From the NCBI GenBank assembly GCA_017882265.1, contig JADGPW010000122.1, positions 1 through 64,000 on the forward strand: a stretch of 64,000 nucleotides of DNA. The letters run 5' to 3'. This stretch comes from Chitinophagaceae bacterium (GTDB lineage Bacteria; Bacteroidota; Bacteroidia; Chitinophagales; Chitinophagaceae). The translations under genes were made by a program, and so were the position numbers. Below, piece after piece: positions 34,524-44,546 of this stretch (the first letter of the stretch is position 1; the number at the start of each line of letters is the position of its first letter). The notes beneath the pieces were generated by a model. The model worked only from the letters and a program-made list of their open reading frames with translations. It did no database searches and had not been told where the DNA came from.

Positions 34524-34559
34524 AAAAAAAATCCTCCGCATTTGCGGAGGATTTTTTTT
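34524..34559. terminator. Bidirectional terminator between the tlpA-like and susD genes
   Basis: ATCCTCCGC pairs with GCGGAGGAT around ATTT, with A7 on one side and T7 on the other. It serves the plus-strand oxidoreductase gene and the minus-strand susCD operon. Confidence 0.88.
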
Positions 34560-34594
34560 ATTAAAAAATTCTTTTTGTATTTACAAGCAATTAA

Positions 34595-36106
34595 TCAATA
34601 GCCAGGGTTCTGAACTATATTCGGATTCGCATCCCTCTCCGCCTGTGGTATCGCAAATATTAATTGCGTATTAGCTGGAGTTACAGCTATAGTGGTTAAG
34701 GGGTTTTGATTTCTTGTTTTGGTCCAGCTCCTTTGAAGTCTTACGAGGTCCCAGAACCGGCTACCTTCAAATGCCAGTTCTTTCCTTCTTTCGGTAAGAA
34801 TATCTTCTAATACCTGGGCGCCGGCATTGGCATATCCCGCAAAGGCGGGGTCTCTTTGCTGGGCCACCTTGTTCAGGTAAAGGTTGGCATTAGGAATATC
34901 AGCAGTATTATAATAGGCCTCGGCCGCTATTAAAAGAACATCGGATAACCTGATGATCTTTGTATCGTCTTTATCAGCGCCATTGGCAGGGTTGGGATAT
35001 TTATAGCACAGGTAGATATTACCTGCCTGGCCGCTTCTGTAACCGGCAGGAGCCAGTGGCATTAATCCCCTTCTTACATCTGTGGCGGAATATAAATTAT
35101 ATAATTCCGCATTCCCTAAAATATCACCATATCCTCCGCCGACCTGCAGGTAAATGAAACCGATCTGGTCAAATCCATTATTGGAAAGAAGATCACTGCC
35201 CACTTCAAAAAATGTCTCATTTTTTGTGGAAGTCTGAACGCTAGGGCTAGCCCAATATCCCCCGGGAGAATACGTGTTCAATGCGCTGGCAGCTGAAGTG
35301 CCCCCTAATGAACCTGTTGGGCTTACATACGCAGCAGGAGCAAGTAAAACCCATCCACTGTTATTGATCACGTCAAGGGCCATGGCTTTTGCATTAACCC
35401 AATCACCCATATTCTGGTATACCCTAGCTTCCAATGCTCTCGCAGCATATTTGGAAAAATAAGCCGTGCCCCTGTAAACTGTCATTAAGGTATAGGCCCT
35501 TTCCAGATCACTGATGACCTGTGTGTATACCTGTTTTACAGTGCTGCGTGCAGGTTTAACTGTGGTAATGGTTGGATCAAAGGCCAGGTTGTCAGGTACA
35601 ATAGAAACACCCGGGTCATTTTGCCCCACCGTATAAGGATGACCGAAATTTCTGACCAGTTCAAAATACATTAATGCTCTTATGGCAAAGGCCTCTCCTG
35701 CATACTGGTTTGTATTAGTTGTACCTCCAAGACCCAGTCCGGCATTGATCACGTTATTGGCATTTTTTATAATCACATACGCATTAGGCCATATGGCTCC
35801 GGGATATGCATCTGCAGAAGTCGTAGTAAAATTATTTATACTAATATACCGGTTGGAATTGGAGGTGGTCACATATACATTATCGGCCATTAAGTCGCCT
35901 TTTAATGGTAAGGTGCGTCCAAACAGGTCAGTGTTTCTCAATTGGGAATAGACCCCATTCAATGCCACTGAAAGGTCGGCCTCTGATTTAATTGCGGTAG
36001 ACAGCGAAACCGCATTGTATGGATCCCTGGTCAAATAACTTTTTTTACACGAAGTAAAAAAAACCGCGATGACCAAAAAAACGAAAAGATTTATTTTATG
36101 TCTCAT
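34595..36106 (-). CDS. SusD/RagB-family nutrient-binding lipoprotein
   Basis: A 503-residue outer-membrane lipoprotein (signal MRHKINLFVFLVIAVFFTSC). The SusD N-terminal region (SEADLSVALNGVYSQLRNTDLFGR), TPR helices, and the C-terminal block ILTERRKELAFEGSRFWDLVR are all present. SusD proteins form the lid over their SusC partner and capture substrate. It starts 18 bp after the upstream susC. The substrate is unknown because no enzymes adjoin the pair. Confidence 0.93.
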   Translation of the reverse strand: MRHKINLFVFLVIAVFFTSCKKSYLTRDPYNAVSLSTAIKSEADLSVALNGVYSQLRNTDLFGRTLPLKGDLMADNVYVTTSNSNRYISINNFTTTSADAYPGAIWPNAYVIIKNANNVINAGLGLGGTTNTNQYAGEAFAIRALMYFELVRNFGHPYTVGQNDPGVSIVPDNLAFDPTITTVKPARSTVKQVYTQVISDLERAYTLMTVYRGTAYFSKYAARALEARVYQNMGDWVNAKAMALDVINNSGWVLLAPAAYVSPTGSLGGTSAASALNTYSPGGYWASPSVQTSTKNETFFEVGSDLLSNNGFDQIGFIYLQVGGGYGDILGNAELYNLYSATDVRRGLMPLAPAGYRSGQAGNIYLCYKYPNPANGADKDDTKIIRLSDVLLIAAEAYYNTADIPNANLYLNKVAQQRDPAFAGYANAGAQVLEDILTERRKELAFEGSRFWDLVRLQRSWTKTRNQNPLTTIAVTPANTQLIFAIPQAERDANPNIVQNPGY

Positions 36107-36124
36107 AAAAAGTTGATTTAAAAA

Positions 36125-39100
36125 TTAGAAACCAATATTAACACCTACGGTGACAACCCTGTTATAAAAAAGGTTGAGGGCATTGATACCGTAAGAACCA
36201 GATGCGTTCGTATTACTGCTTCCTCCCTGTTCCGGATCAATCGTTAGGTTCTTATCGTATGTTTTTGTCCAAAGATTAGTTCCCCTGACATAAAAGTAAA
36301 AGCTACCCAGGTGGAGTTTGCTGGCTAAACCTTTATCAATCCGGTACCCGATGGAAAGATTACGTAACCGGATAAAATCACCTTTATAGAGGAATCTTGT
36401 GGAAGTAGCATTGGAAGAACTGTTTTGTACGGTAGCAGAAGAATTAGTGGCGCCATAGTATAACTTAGGCACATTGGTTATATCACCTGGTTTTGTCCAA
36501 CGCTGCAGGTTCAATGAATACTTGCCATAGGTTGGATTGGTTTCATCAGCCAGGAATGATCCCCACTGATCAAATACATAATTTCCATAATTGTAATAGA
36601 AGTCCGCCGTTACGCTCAAGCCCTTATATGTAAAGGTATTCGACACACCACCATAATATTTAGGGCTGGCTGATTTACCGGTACTATACCGTTGTGCCGG
36701 GTTAGCTACAGACGTATTGCTATAATTGGAAGTCTTCGCTGATTTGGTGCTATCCACCCACCATAGCGGAGCTCCAGTAGCAGGGTCTACGCCGGCCCAA
36801 TCGCGCATGTACCATGTATTGATATCAAGTCCTGGTCTGACGAGGAACACCCCATTGATGATCTGATTTTGCCCCGGGGGCAGAGTCTTCATTTCATTTT
36901 TATTATGTGTAAAATTAAAACTCAGATCCCATGTAAAATTCTTGGTAGAAATGGGTGTCGCATTGACCGTGATCTCAAATCCTTTATTCTCGAGTTTACC
37001 CACGTTTTCTGTGATTGTGCTAAAGCCGGATACCTGGGATAGAGGAACGCCAAATAATAGACGGCTACTAACCCTGTCGTAATAATCAAGCGTGAGATTT
37101 AACCTGTTTTTAAACATGGTGATATCTGTGCCGACATCAAACTGATTATCTTTTTCCCAGGTGAGAGAAGTATTTCCTAATGTGCTAAATGTTCCGCCGG
37201 GATTGTTATTATAATTGGCACCAAAACCAACGGTTTGTTTTGCAATATAATTACTAACTTCTGCATTACCGGCACTTCCATAAGAAGCTCTCAGTTTCAG
37301 GTCGGATATGGTTTTACTTCCCTGTAAAAAAGATTCCTTACTTATATTCCATGCTAAACTGGCTGAAGGAAAAGTGCCATACTGGTTTTGAAGTCCAAAC
37401 CGGGATGAACCATCTCTTCTTAATGTTCCTGCCAAAATATATTTCCCTTTATAATTAAAGGCAAGATTACCAAACATGGAGGCAAAAGAATAATCTGAAC
37501 CCGTGGCACTACCAATCGTTACAGTAGAGGCATTGGTAGATAGCGGCAGACGAGGTGTGGAATAGTTTTGAGATTGAGCGGAAATAAAGTATCCCTTGGA
37601 AAGAATGGCTTCCGTGGCCACTTTAGCATCCATGGTCAGGTTTTTATTTTTCGTCAGGTTGGCATGGTAGTCAAGTTGGTTGACAAAATCATAAAGGAAA
37701 TACCTGGTATAATAAGTATAACCCCTGCCTTTAGCTGCTACTCCATCTCCATGGGCCGGATTATCATACTGGAATTCTTCCAGGCTAGTATATTGTAAAC
37801 CTATTTTACTGGTAAAACTTAAATTATCCAGTATATTATATTTTCCCTGGGCGCTGCCTATTCCGCTAAATGTGCTTAAACTATGAATATTAGCCGCCGC
37901 CAGGTATAAAGGATTATAGACACTGGAGAAATCCTTTGAAGCCGAACTGATATTAAAACTGCCATCGGGATTAAAAGGATTCTGCATCGGTCTCAGAAAG
38001 AAAGCAGTCAATACCGGGTTGGCAAACTGGCTTCCATTACTTAAAACAGCATCTTCTTTTGAATAGGTCGGAGCCAGCCGTATAGAAAAATTAAGCTTCT
38101 TATTTGCCGTATGATCAATATTGATAACTGTAGAATAACGTGTCAGGTCGGAAGCAATGGTGGATGCTTCCTGTTTAAAATAACCGCCTGAGATATAGAA
38201 TTTGGTTTTTTCATCTCCTCCGGAAGCCGATATGTTATATTGCTGTTGAGTACCACTCCTGGTTACCATGTGTAACCAATCGATATCCGTAGCCCCGGTT
38301 GTATCGCCAAAGGTGGCAAGATTAGAATTCAGGCCTGCCTGCGTACCGCCGGCGTTAATATAAGATTCCTTAAATAACATGAGCCATTGGGATGAGTTTA
38401 ACGCTTTCGCAGTAGGAGGTATATCACCCAATTTATTATTTCCTACTTCGGCGCTAAAGTTAAATTGAGTTTTACCGGCTTTACCTTTTTTAGTAGTAAT
38501 GACAATTACTCCATTTCCACCTCTCGAGCCATAAATAGCGGTAGCGGCAGCATCTTTTAATACAGTGACTGATTCGATATCGTCCGGGTTAATATTGGAC
38601 AATACATTAGATGTTGTGGTCAGTCTGGAGAGGTCTCCGGAGTTGATCTGGATACCATCTATAACATATAAGGGTTGTGAGCTTACAGAAAACGAACCAG
38701 TACCCCTGATCCTGATCTGTTGATTGGCTCCCGGTTGGCCACTAAAAGTTTGTGATTGCAAACCAGCCACTTTTCCCTGCAGGATCTGGTCAACAGAAGT
38801 AAACGGAACATTGGCCACTTTATCACCTCCGACTTTTGAAACGGCGGAGGTAACATCCGATTTCTTTTGTGTGCCATATCCCACCACTACCACTTCCTGT
38901 AGCGTACTGGCTGAAGCTTTTAATGTGGCATTGATCATTGATTGAGATCCAATAGCAACTTCCTGGGGTGTCATATCTGTTGATGAAAAGACAAGGTCTT
39001 TTGCATTCGCAGGTAGCGTGATGGAATAGGTACCATCTGCTTTTGTGATTGTACCTACAGTAGTTCCTTTTACAAGTACCGAGACATTTGGAAGGGGATT

Positions 39101-39199
39101 ACCCTGTTCATCGGTAACCTTACCGGTGACCGTACGTTGTGCCAGTGCCTGCGCAGCAAAGAACACAACACCCCAAAGCAGTAAGAAAAATTTTCTCAT
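36125..39199 (-). CDS. SusC/RagA-family TonB-linked outer-membrane transporter
   Basis: A 1024-residue receptor with signal peptide ending ALAQ, a carboxypeptidase-D-like domain (RTVTGKVTDEQGNPLPNVSV), a TonB-box/plug region (EVVVVGYGTQKKSDVTSAVS, IRIRGTGSFS, PLYVIDGIQI, DIESVTVLKDAAATAIYGSR) and a ~22-strand barrel ending VTVGVNIGF. Together with the following susD it imports an oligomeric nutrient. The first residues and domain order closely match the second SusC at 41138, suggesting an ancient duplication. A shared 50-bp element lies about 240 bp upstream. Confidence 0.95.
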   Translation of the reverse strand: MRKFFLLLWGVVFFAAQALAQRTVTGKVTDEQGNPLPNVSVLVKGTTVGTITKADGTYSITLPANAKDLVFSSTDMTPQEVAIGSQSMINATLKASASTLQEVVVVGYGTQKKSDVTSAVSKVGGDKVANVPFTSVDQILQGKVAGLQSQTFSGQPGANQQIRIRGTGSFSVSSQPLYVIDGIQINSGDLSRLTTTSNVLSNINPDDIESVTVLKDAAATAIYGSRGGNGVIVITTKKGKAGKTQFNFSAEVGNNKLGDIPPTAKALNSSQWLMLFKESYINAGGTQAGLNSNLATFGDTTGATDIDWLHMVTRSGTQQQYNISASGGDEKTKFYISGGYFKQEASTIASDLTRYSTVINIDHTANKKLNFSIRLAPTYSKEDAVLSNGSQFANPVLTAFFLRPMQNPFNPDGSFNISSASKDFSSVYNPLYLAAANIHSLSTFSGIGSAQGKYNILDNLSFTSKIGLQYTSLEEFQYDNPAHGDGVAAKGRGYTYYTRYFLYDFVNQLDYHANLTKNKNLTMDAKVATEAILSKGYFISAQSQNYSTPRLPLSTNASTVTIGSATGSDYSFASMFGNLAFNYKGKYILAGTLRRDGSSRFGLQNQYGTFPSASLAWNISKESFLQGSKTISDLKLRASYGSAGNAEVSNYIAKQTVGFGANYNNNPGGTFSTLGNTSLTWEKDNQFDVGTDITMFKNRLNLTLDYYDRVSSRLLFGVPLSQVSGFSTITENVGKLENKGFEITVNATPISTKNFTWDLSFNFTHNKNEMKTLPPGQNQIINGVFLVRPGLDINTWYMRDWAGVDPATGAPLWWVDSTKSAKTSNYSNTSVANPAQRYSTGKSASPKYYGGVSNTFTYKGLSVTADFYYNYGNYVFDQWGSFLADETNPTYGKYSLNLQRWTKPGDITNVPKLYYGATNSSATVQNSSSNATSTRFLYKGDFIRLRNLSIGYRIDKGLASKLHLGSFYFYVRGTNLWTKTYDKNLTIDPEQGGSSNTNASGSYGINALNLFYNRVVTVGVNIGF

Positions 39200-39235
39200 G
39201 AGCGTTAGTTTTTATATATAAATGAAATCAAAATA

Positions 39236-39307
39236 TCCTGAGCCTGGCGAAGGATGAACTTATCGAAGGATGAGCCTATCGAAAGATGACCTTTCTAAGC
39301 ATCAGGA
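39236..39307. repeat. Word-type repeat, family L
   Basis: TCCTGAGCC and ATCAGGA edges enclose tandem words GGCGAAGGATGA, ATCGAAGGATGA and ATCGAAAGATGA. It lies 37 bp upstream of the first susC, within its probable leader. Confidence 0.6.
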
Positions 39308-39440
39308 GCTTTGAAATTAATTAACCTTACACAAAGAAATCAAATATTTTTTCAATATTTGAAAATTCAGTCTTTTAGATGATTGTTAGCCTTAATCCTG
39401 GTTGCGACCCCTTGTTTTATGGACAGTCTTTCAACTCCTT

Positions 39441-39490
39441 TTGCTGCATACAACTTCGCTTTTGAGCTCTGTTATATAGAGTAAATATAC
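39441..39490 (-). promoter_or_regulatory. Conserved element upstream of susC, copy 1
   Basis: Aligned without gaps to 44488-44537, 38 of 50 positions are identical, with exact blocks TTGCTGCATA, TTG, GTTATAT and GTAAATATA (plus-strand reading). On the minus strand it contains TATATTTA, a near match to the -7 consensus. It is probably the operon promoter or an adjoining control site. Confidence 0.6.
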
Positions 39491-39588
39491 TAAAACCAGC
39501 TATTTCTGCTTCACCGGGTTGAATTTAAACGGGTAAGGACTGGAAAGGGTTGCCAGTGGAAATGGAAGGCCCCAATTTGAATTGAAAA

Positions 39589-39613
39589 GAGGCGGTCCTT
39601 TTGGAACCGCCTC
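39589..39613 (-). terminator. Terminator of the second susCD operon
   Basis: GAGGCGGT pairs with ACCGCCTC around a 9-nt loop; on the minus strand it is followed by CTTTTC. It lies 30 bp beyond the susD stop. Confidence 0.65.
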
Positions 39614-39642
39614 CTTTTTAAAAGGAAACTTTGGCCAGATTA

Positions 39643-41106
39643 TTAATTATCAACCATTAAATGATTTAGTGACATTTCATCCGAAGATATCGGCCAGATA
39701 TATCCTTGTTCCGTGGGTCCTTTTGCCAGGATAGAACCTTTTGCCGGAATGGTCTGTAAAAGACGCATCAGGTCACCGTTTCTCAATCCTTCACCTAAAA
39801 ACTCGATCCTTCTTTCCAGTAAGATGGCGTCAGCTAAAGCCTGCGGGGTTGCCGCCACAATGGTGGTGGTAGGATCAGAGCGTTGACGTACAGCGTTCAC
39901 CAATAACAATCCTCTTGGATCAACCGCTGCATTTGTCCTTGCCAATGCTTCAGCAAGGTTCAGCAGCACTTCTGAATAACGGATCACCTGGGGGAAATCG
40001 GTATAAGGAGAAACTGCCGGGTATTTAGTGTTAAGATAGGGTTTACCTGAAACGGTTGCATTAAAACTTCTTCGCCTGTCAGTAGCCAGCCATCCGGCAT
40101 TGGCGATGATGCCGCTTGGATTAAGAGAAAATTCGCCATTCCCTGTCGTTTTTGAATAATAGAATCCAAGTTGATTTTGCGTACCCGGGTTATCACCTGC
40201 CGTTGTGGACATAGGAAGTGCGAAAATAGACTCTGTTGTATTATAATTCGGTTTAAAGACATTGGTGATATCAGCCTGCAATGCATGCGGAACTCCTGAA
40301 GTGGCAGTGAACGGAGCCCCGACAGATACGATCTTATTTGCTTCTGTGATCACATTGGCATATTTCTGCATGCTCAGGTATACCCTTGTTTTTAATGCAA
40401 TAGCTGTATTGCGGTGTGCTCGGGTGGTTCTGAGTGTGGCTTGAGTTGCACCGGCGGGATAATCTAAAGGTAAATTGGTTTCTGCAAAATCCAGGTCGCT
40501 GATTATCTGTGTATAAATATCGGCAACGGAACTTCTGGCCAGGTCAGAAAAACCTGAGCCCTTGATGCCTGTCAAACGAAGAGGCAGACCTGGTTTACTT
40601 CCATTTCCATCCGCATAAGGCCGGGCATAGAATTGGAGCAGGCTATAATAACATAATGCCCTTACCAGTTTGGCTTCTCCAAGATAATTAGCCGCCAGGG
40701 CTGCGCCTACAACGGTTGTACCTTTTGCCGCCATACCATCAATAAAAACATTGCAAAGATTGATCACATAATAAGCCTGCGACCACATATTCTTTACAAA
40801 ATTCTGTGAAGTGCCGGTAGGGTTTAATGTCCATACATCAGCGCCGGTAACCAGGTTAGTCGTTTCATTGATAAATTCTTCAGCCCTGATATCGCCGGCA
40901 ATACTGTATCTCCCTCCCCAGAAATTACCGTTTTTTAATGCGGAATACATAGCGACTACCTGATTAAAAACCCGGGCAGGAGTATCAAATGCGGTAACAT
41001 CCGCGATCACGGTTTGGGGAATGGGACTTAAATAATTCTTATGGCAGGAACTACCCATCATCCCGAACAAACCCAGTGTGATGATATATTTAAATTGCTT
41101 TTTCAT
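39643..41106 (-). CDS. SusD/RagB-family nutrient-binding lipoprotein
   Basis: A 487-residue lipoprotein (lipobox GSSC) with RVFNQVVAMYSALKNGNFWGGRY, the helical LVRALCYYSLLQFYARPYADG block and the terminal LLERRIEFLGEGLRNGDLMRLL motif. It starts 31 bp after its susC. It shows low similarity to the first SusD, so the two pairs probably take up different ligands. Confidence 0.93.
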   Translation of the reverse strand: MKKQFKYIITLGLFGMMGSSCHKNYLSPIPQTVIADVTAFDTPARVFNQVVAMYSALKNGNFWGGRYSIAGDIRAEEFINETTNLVTGADVWTLNPTGTSQNFVKNMWSQAYYVINLCNVFIDGMAAKGTTVVGAALAANYLGEAKLVRALCYYSLLQFYARPYADGNGSKPGLPLRLTGIKGSGFSDLARSSVADIYTQIISDLDFAETNLPLDYPAGATQATLRTTRAHRNTAIALKTRVYLSMQKYANVITEANKIVSVGAPFTATSGVPHALQADITNVFKPNYNTTESIFALPMSTTAGDNPGTQNQLGFYYSKTTGNGEFSLNPSGIIANAGWLATDRRRSFNATVSGKPYLNTKYPAVSPYTDFPQVIRYSEVLLNLAEALARTNAAVDPRGLLLVNAVRQRSDPTTTIVAATPQALADAILLERRIEFLGEGLRNGDLMRLLQTIPAKGSILAKGPTEQGYIWPISSDEMSLNHLMVDN

Positions 41107-41137
41107 TGTTGCTGTTTTTTTAAGTTAACAGGTTAAT

Positions 41138-44100
41138 TTAAAATCCCACGTTTAAGCCTATCGTAATGGTCCGGCCATTGGCGATGGTATTTCTGTCAAT
41201 ACCCTGAGCCTGATTAGAACCAGCCCCATTGGACGAAACTTCAGGATCAGGTCCCGGGTATTTTGAGAAGATGGCTAAATTCTGACCGCTTACATAAAAC
41301 CTGGCTGAGCTGATCTTAACCTTACTAATGATCTTGCTGGGAATATTATAGCTAAGGGTAATGTCCTTCAGTTTTACAAAATTTCCTGTAAACATATTAT
41401 AATCCATCGGCAGGCCCGAACCATTGGAGACATTGTCCCCATAAACCGGCCGGGGAACCGTGGTTACATCACCTGGTTTTTTCCAGGCGGTCAACACATC
41501 TATGGCATTGTTCCAAAAACGCTGATCATGCAAACCTGCATTGGATCCATAATACACATCAAATCCAAACTGGTAAGTAAACAATACGTTCAGCTCGATA
41601 TTCTTATACCGGAAAGTATTATCCCATCCACCGATCTGTTTGGGTATAGTATTGCCCACCATAACACCATCCTTTGCCTGGGTGAGACCGACCGCTACGC
41701 CGTTTTCTTTGTATTGGGTTCCATCAGGATTTGTCCACTGGAACTGACCTGCAGGAACATAGAATTGATAAAGTACCGGCTGGCCAGCTTTATTTAATAA
41801 TATCCTTCTGCCTGTTGCGGGATCAACGCCCCCGGAACGTACCAGCCAAAGATAACCTATGGAATAACCAGGAGCCGTGCGGCTGACTGTTTCAAGCGAT
41901 GAAGTAGAACTCAGTAATTCGGTTAAACCAGGAGCTAGCGATGTCACCATATTTTTATTATCGGAAAAGTTCAACGTAGAGGTCCAGCTAAAATCCTTTG
42001 TTTTAATCGGCATACCGCTAAGTTGCAGTTCAATACCCTTATTGTACATCGTACCGACATTCTCAGGTACGCTGCTTGGTACCCCGGCAGAAGGTGACTG
42101 GGGAACATTCAATATAAGATCGGTTATGTTATTTTTATAATAAGTAAAATCAACTGTTAAACGGTCTTTGAATAAACCAAAAGAAGTTCCTATATCTGTT
42201 TTAGCACTTGTTTCCCATTTTAAGTTGGGATTACCAGCCGCGTTATATATCAAGGTAGGAAGTCCGCCATATAATCCTGATCCATAAGTGGAAAAAGTAG
42301 CATAATCGCCAATGCCGCCGGTATTTCCTACTGTTCCATAACTTCCACGTATCCTGAAGCTGCTGAATAGTTTACCTATGCTGGAGTTTTGCCAGAAATT
42401 TTCTTTAGCAACTTCCCAACCGGCAGAAGCCCCCCAGAAAACATGTGATTTTGCTCCAAGGGCTGAATATTTATCCTGCCGCAGATTTGCGCTAAATAAA
42501 TATTTTTTCTTATAATCATAATTCAACCGGCCAAACCCGGAGGAAAGATAGTTTTCCCCGAAAGTTGCTCCTGCCGGATTATTGATCCCCCAACCTGCCT
42601 GTATCACCGTATAAACAGGATCGGATATATTCTGGCGATTTAATCCAAAGCCAACAGAAGTGCGCCTATCCTGTTCTTGACCTATCAGGGCGCTGATATT
42701 ATGCTTGCCTCCAAAACTGTAATCGAATTGGGCGGTATTATCCCATATCCATCTTTTATATTTCCCTTCCGTACTTGACGCATTACCCACAACAGAAAAA
42801 CCATCCCCATGAAGTGGCGTCTGAAATACTTCATTATCCACGAACAGGTAATCAACCCCATAAAGCGTCTTAAGTGTAAGCCAGTTGAATGGTTTTGCCT
42901 GTATGTAAATATTGGATTGAATATGATTGGTCTCACTATTCGAACGATTAAGATCCAGTAAAGGAACAGGGTTATAAAAGCCTACCGTTACTGTATTATT
43001 CATGGGGCCCACCACATTACTGGCATTTATATTATAGGTTCCGTTATTATTATAAGGAGAAACATTTGGAGCAGTGACCATAACGGTACGGCCTAAACCG
43101 GCAGTACCGAAAGCTTCACCGGATAATGATCCAGAAGCGGATGCCGCCAGGTTTTGCTCATTTGAATATGATAACTTGGCACCTACGGTCAGTATTTTAT
43201 TTACCCGGCTGTCAACATTGAGCAGCATATTGGCACGATTAAAGTCATTTTTTTTGATGATACCTTCCTGGTGCGTATAACCCGCGGAAAAATAATAGGT
43301 AGTATTTTCATTACCGCCCGCAATACTAAGGGTATTATCATGAGAGAAACCTTTGCGATAAACATAGTCCGCCCATTTTGTATCTATCGTATTTCCGTTT
43401 GCATCTGTAGCAAGGGCGAAATGAGTATATCCTGAACCTGCAGGATTTGTGGAATTTACACCGGGATTATTAGCAGCTGCCGCATTCTTATAATCGGTGT
43501 ATTGTTGTGCATTCATCACCTCAGGAACTCCATATACTTTTGTCCAGCCAACCGATCCGGTATAACTCACCCTGACTTTTCCTGCTTTGCCTTTTTTGGT
43601 GGTGATAAAGACAACACCATTAGCTGCCCGGCTTCCATAGATAGCCGTTGAAGCAGCGTCTTTGGCGATATCAATGGTTTCAATATCATTGGGATTGATA
43701 CTTGCCAGTGCATTACCCGCTGCATTGGTAGAGCTAAAATCTCCGGTCGGAGAAGGTACTCCGTCTACAACGATCAGCGGATAGGAACTTAAAGAGAGAG
43801 AATTGGTACCCCTGATCCTGAAAACAGGGGGTGTGTTTAAAACACCATTAGGCACAGTGATCTGCACACCTGTAGCACGGCCGGCTAATTCCTGTTCGAA
43901 ACTTTGAATAGGTTTATCTGCCAGAACAGGTCCTTTAACAGATGCAATATTACCCGTTAGTTCTTTTCTTTTCTGTGTGCCATAACCAACCACTACCACT
44001 TCAGACATTGTTTTGTCTTCGGCACGCAGGGTTACATCAACCATGTTGTTGTTGCCAATAACCATTTCCATGGTGGCCATGTCCACTGAAGAAAAAATAA

Positions 44101-44305
44101 GGGATTTTGCTTTGGCAGGAACCGTGATTGAATAGGAGCCATCGGCTTTAGTGGCAGTACCTATTGTCGTGCCTTTAACCACGACCGATGCATTGGCCAC
44201 GGGGCTTCCCTTTTCATCTGTCACTTTCCCGGTGACATTGTGCTGCGCGATTGCCTGAACAGCAAGGCATACTACTCCTAAAAGGAGTAAGAACAGTTTT
44301 CTCAT
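41138..44305 (-). CDS. SusC/RagA-family TonB-linked outer-membrane transporter
   Basis: A 1055-residue receptor with signal peptide ending AIAQ, carboxypeptidase-D-like domain (HNVTGKVTDEKGSPVANASV), plug (SEVVVVGYGTQKRKELTGNI, FRIRGTNSLSLSSYPLIVVD, DIETIDIAKDAASTAIYGSR) and barrel ending ITIGLNVGF. It is partnered with the following susD. No ECF sigma/anti-sigma pair, hybrid two-component regulator or glycoside hydrolase is present in the window. Confidence 0.95.
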   Translation of the reverse strand: MRKLFLLLLGVVCLAVQAIAQHNVTGKVTDEKGSPVANASVVVKGTTIGTATKADGSYSITVPAKAKSLIFSSVDMATMEMVIGNNNMVDVTLRAEDKTMSEVVVVGYGTQKRKELTGNIASVKGPVLADKPIQSFEQELAGRATGVQITVPNGVLNTPPVFRIRGTNSLSLSSYPLIVVDGVPSPTGDFSSTNAAGNALASINPNDIETIDIAKDAASTAIYGSRAANGVVFITTKKGKAGKVRVSYTGSVGWTKVYGVPEVMNAQQYTDYKNAAAANNPGVNSTNPAGSGYTHFALATDANGNTIDTKWADYVYRKGFSHDNTLSIAGGNENTTYYFSAGYTHQEGIIKKNDFNRANMLLNVDSRVNKILTVGAKLSYSNEQNLAASASGSLSGEAFGTAGLGRTVMVTAPNVSPYNNNGTYNINASNVVGPMNNTVTVGFYNPVPLLDLNRSNSETNHIQSNIYIQAKPFNWLTLKTLYGVDYLFVDNEVFQTPLHGDGFSVVGNASSTEGKYKRWIWDNTAQFDYSFGGKHNISALIGQEQDRRTSVGFGLNRQNISDPVYTVIQAGWGINNPAGATFGENYLSSGFGRLNYDYKKKYLFSANLRQDKYSALGAKSHVFWGASAGWEVAKENFWQNSSIGKLFSSFRIRGSYGTVGNTGGIGDYATFSTYGSGLYGGLPTLIYNAAGNPNLKWETSAKTDIGTSFGLFKDRLTVDFTYYKNNITDLILNVPQSPSAGVPSSVPENVGTMYNKGIELQLSGMPIKTKDFSWTSTLNFSDNKNMVTSLAPGLTELLSSTSSLETVSRTAPGYSIGYLWLVRSGGVDPATGRRILLNKAGQPVLYQFYVPAGQFQWTNPDGTQYKENGVAVGLTQAKDGVMVGNTIPKQIGGWDNTFRYKNIELNVLFTYQFGFDVYYGSNAGLHDQRFWNNAIDVLTAWKKPGDVTTVPRPVYGDNVSNGSGLPMDYNMFTGNFVKLKDITLSYNIPSKIISKVKISSARFYVSGQNLAIFSKYPGPDPEVSSNGAGSNQAQGIDRNTIANGRTITIGLNVGF

Positions 44306-44487
44306 GAGCGTTTGTTTTAGTTAGTATATGAATATAAGCAAAGTGTTTGTTTAAGGATCATACAATAGGAACCCCTAAACGAATACTTCAAAAAATACGA
44401 TTTTTTTGAAAACTATAGCCTTTTGATTAAAAAACCTTAACCTTCCAGTATAACCTTACTCTTTAAAAGACAGCACTATATTATTGT

Positions 44488-44537
44488 TTGCTGCATATAA
44501 CATCGTTATTGGCGTATGTTATATCCCGTAAATATAG
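44488..44537 (-). promoter_or_regulatory. Conserved element upstream of susC, copy 2
   Basis: Counterpart of 39441-39490. This copy also has a 9-bp inverted repeat, ATATAACAT and ATGTTATAT, separated by 12 bp. The distance to the susC start is about 185-230 bp, similar to copy 1. Confidence 0.6.
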
Positions 44538-44546
44538 AAAAATAAT

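Noticed and set aside
34595-44305. A full polysaccharide utilisation locus
   Set aside because: Two susCD pairs are present, but no glycoside hydrolase, lyase, esterase, surface glycan-binding protein or dedicated regulator lies within the window.
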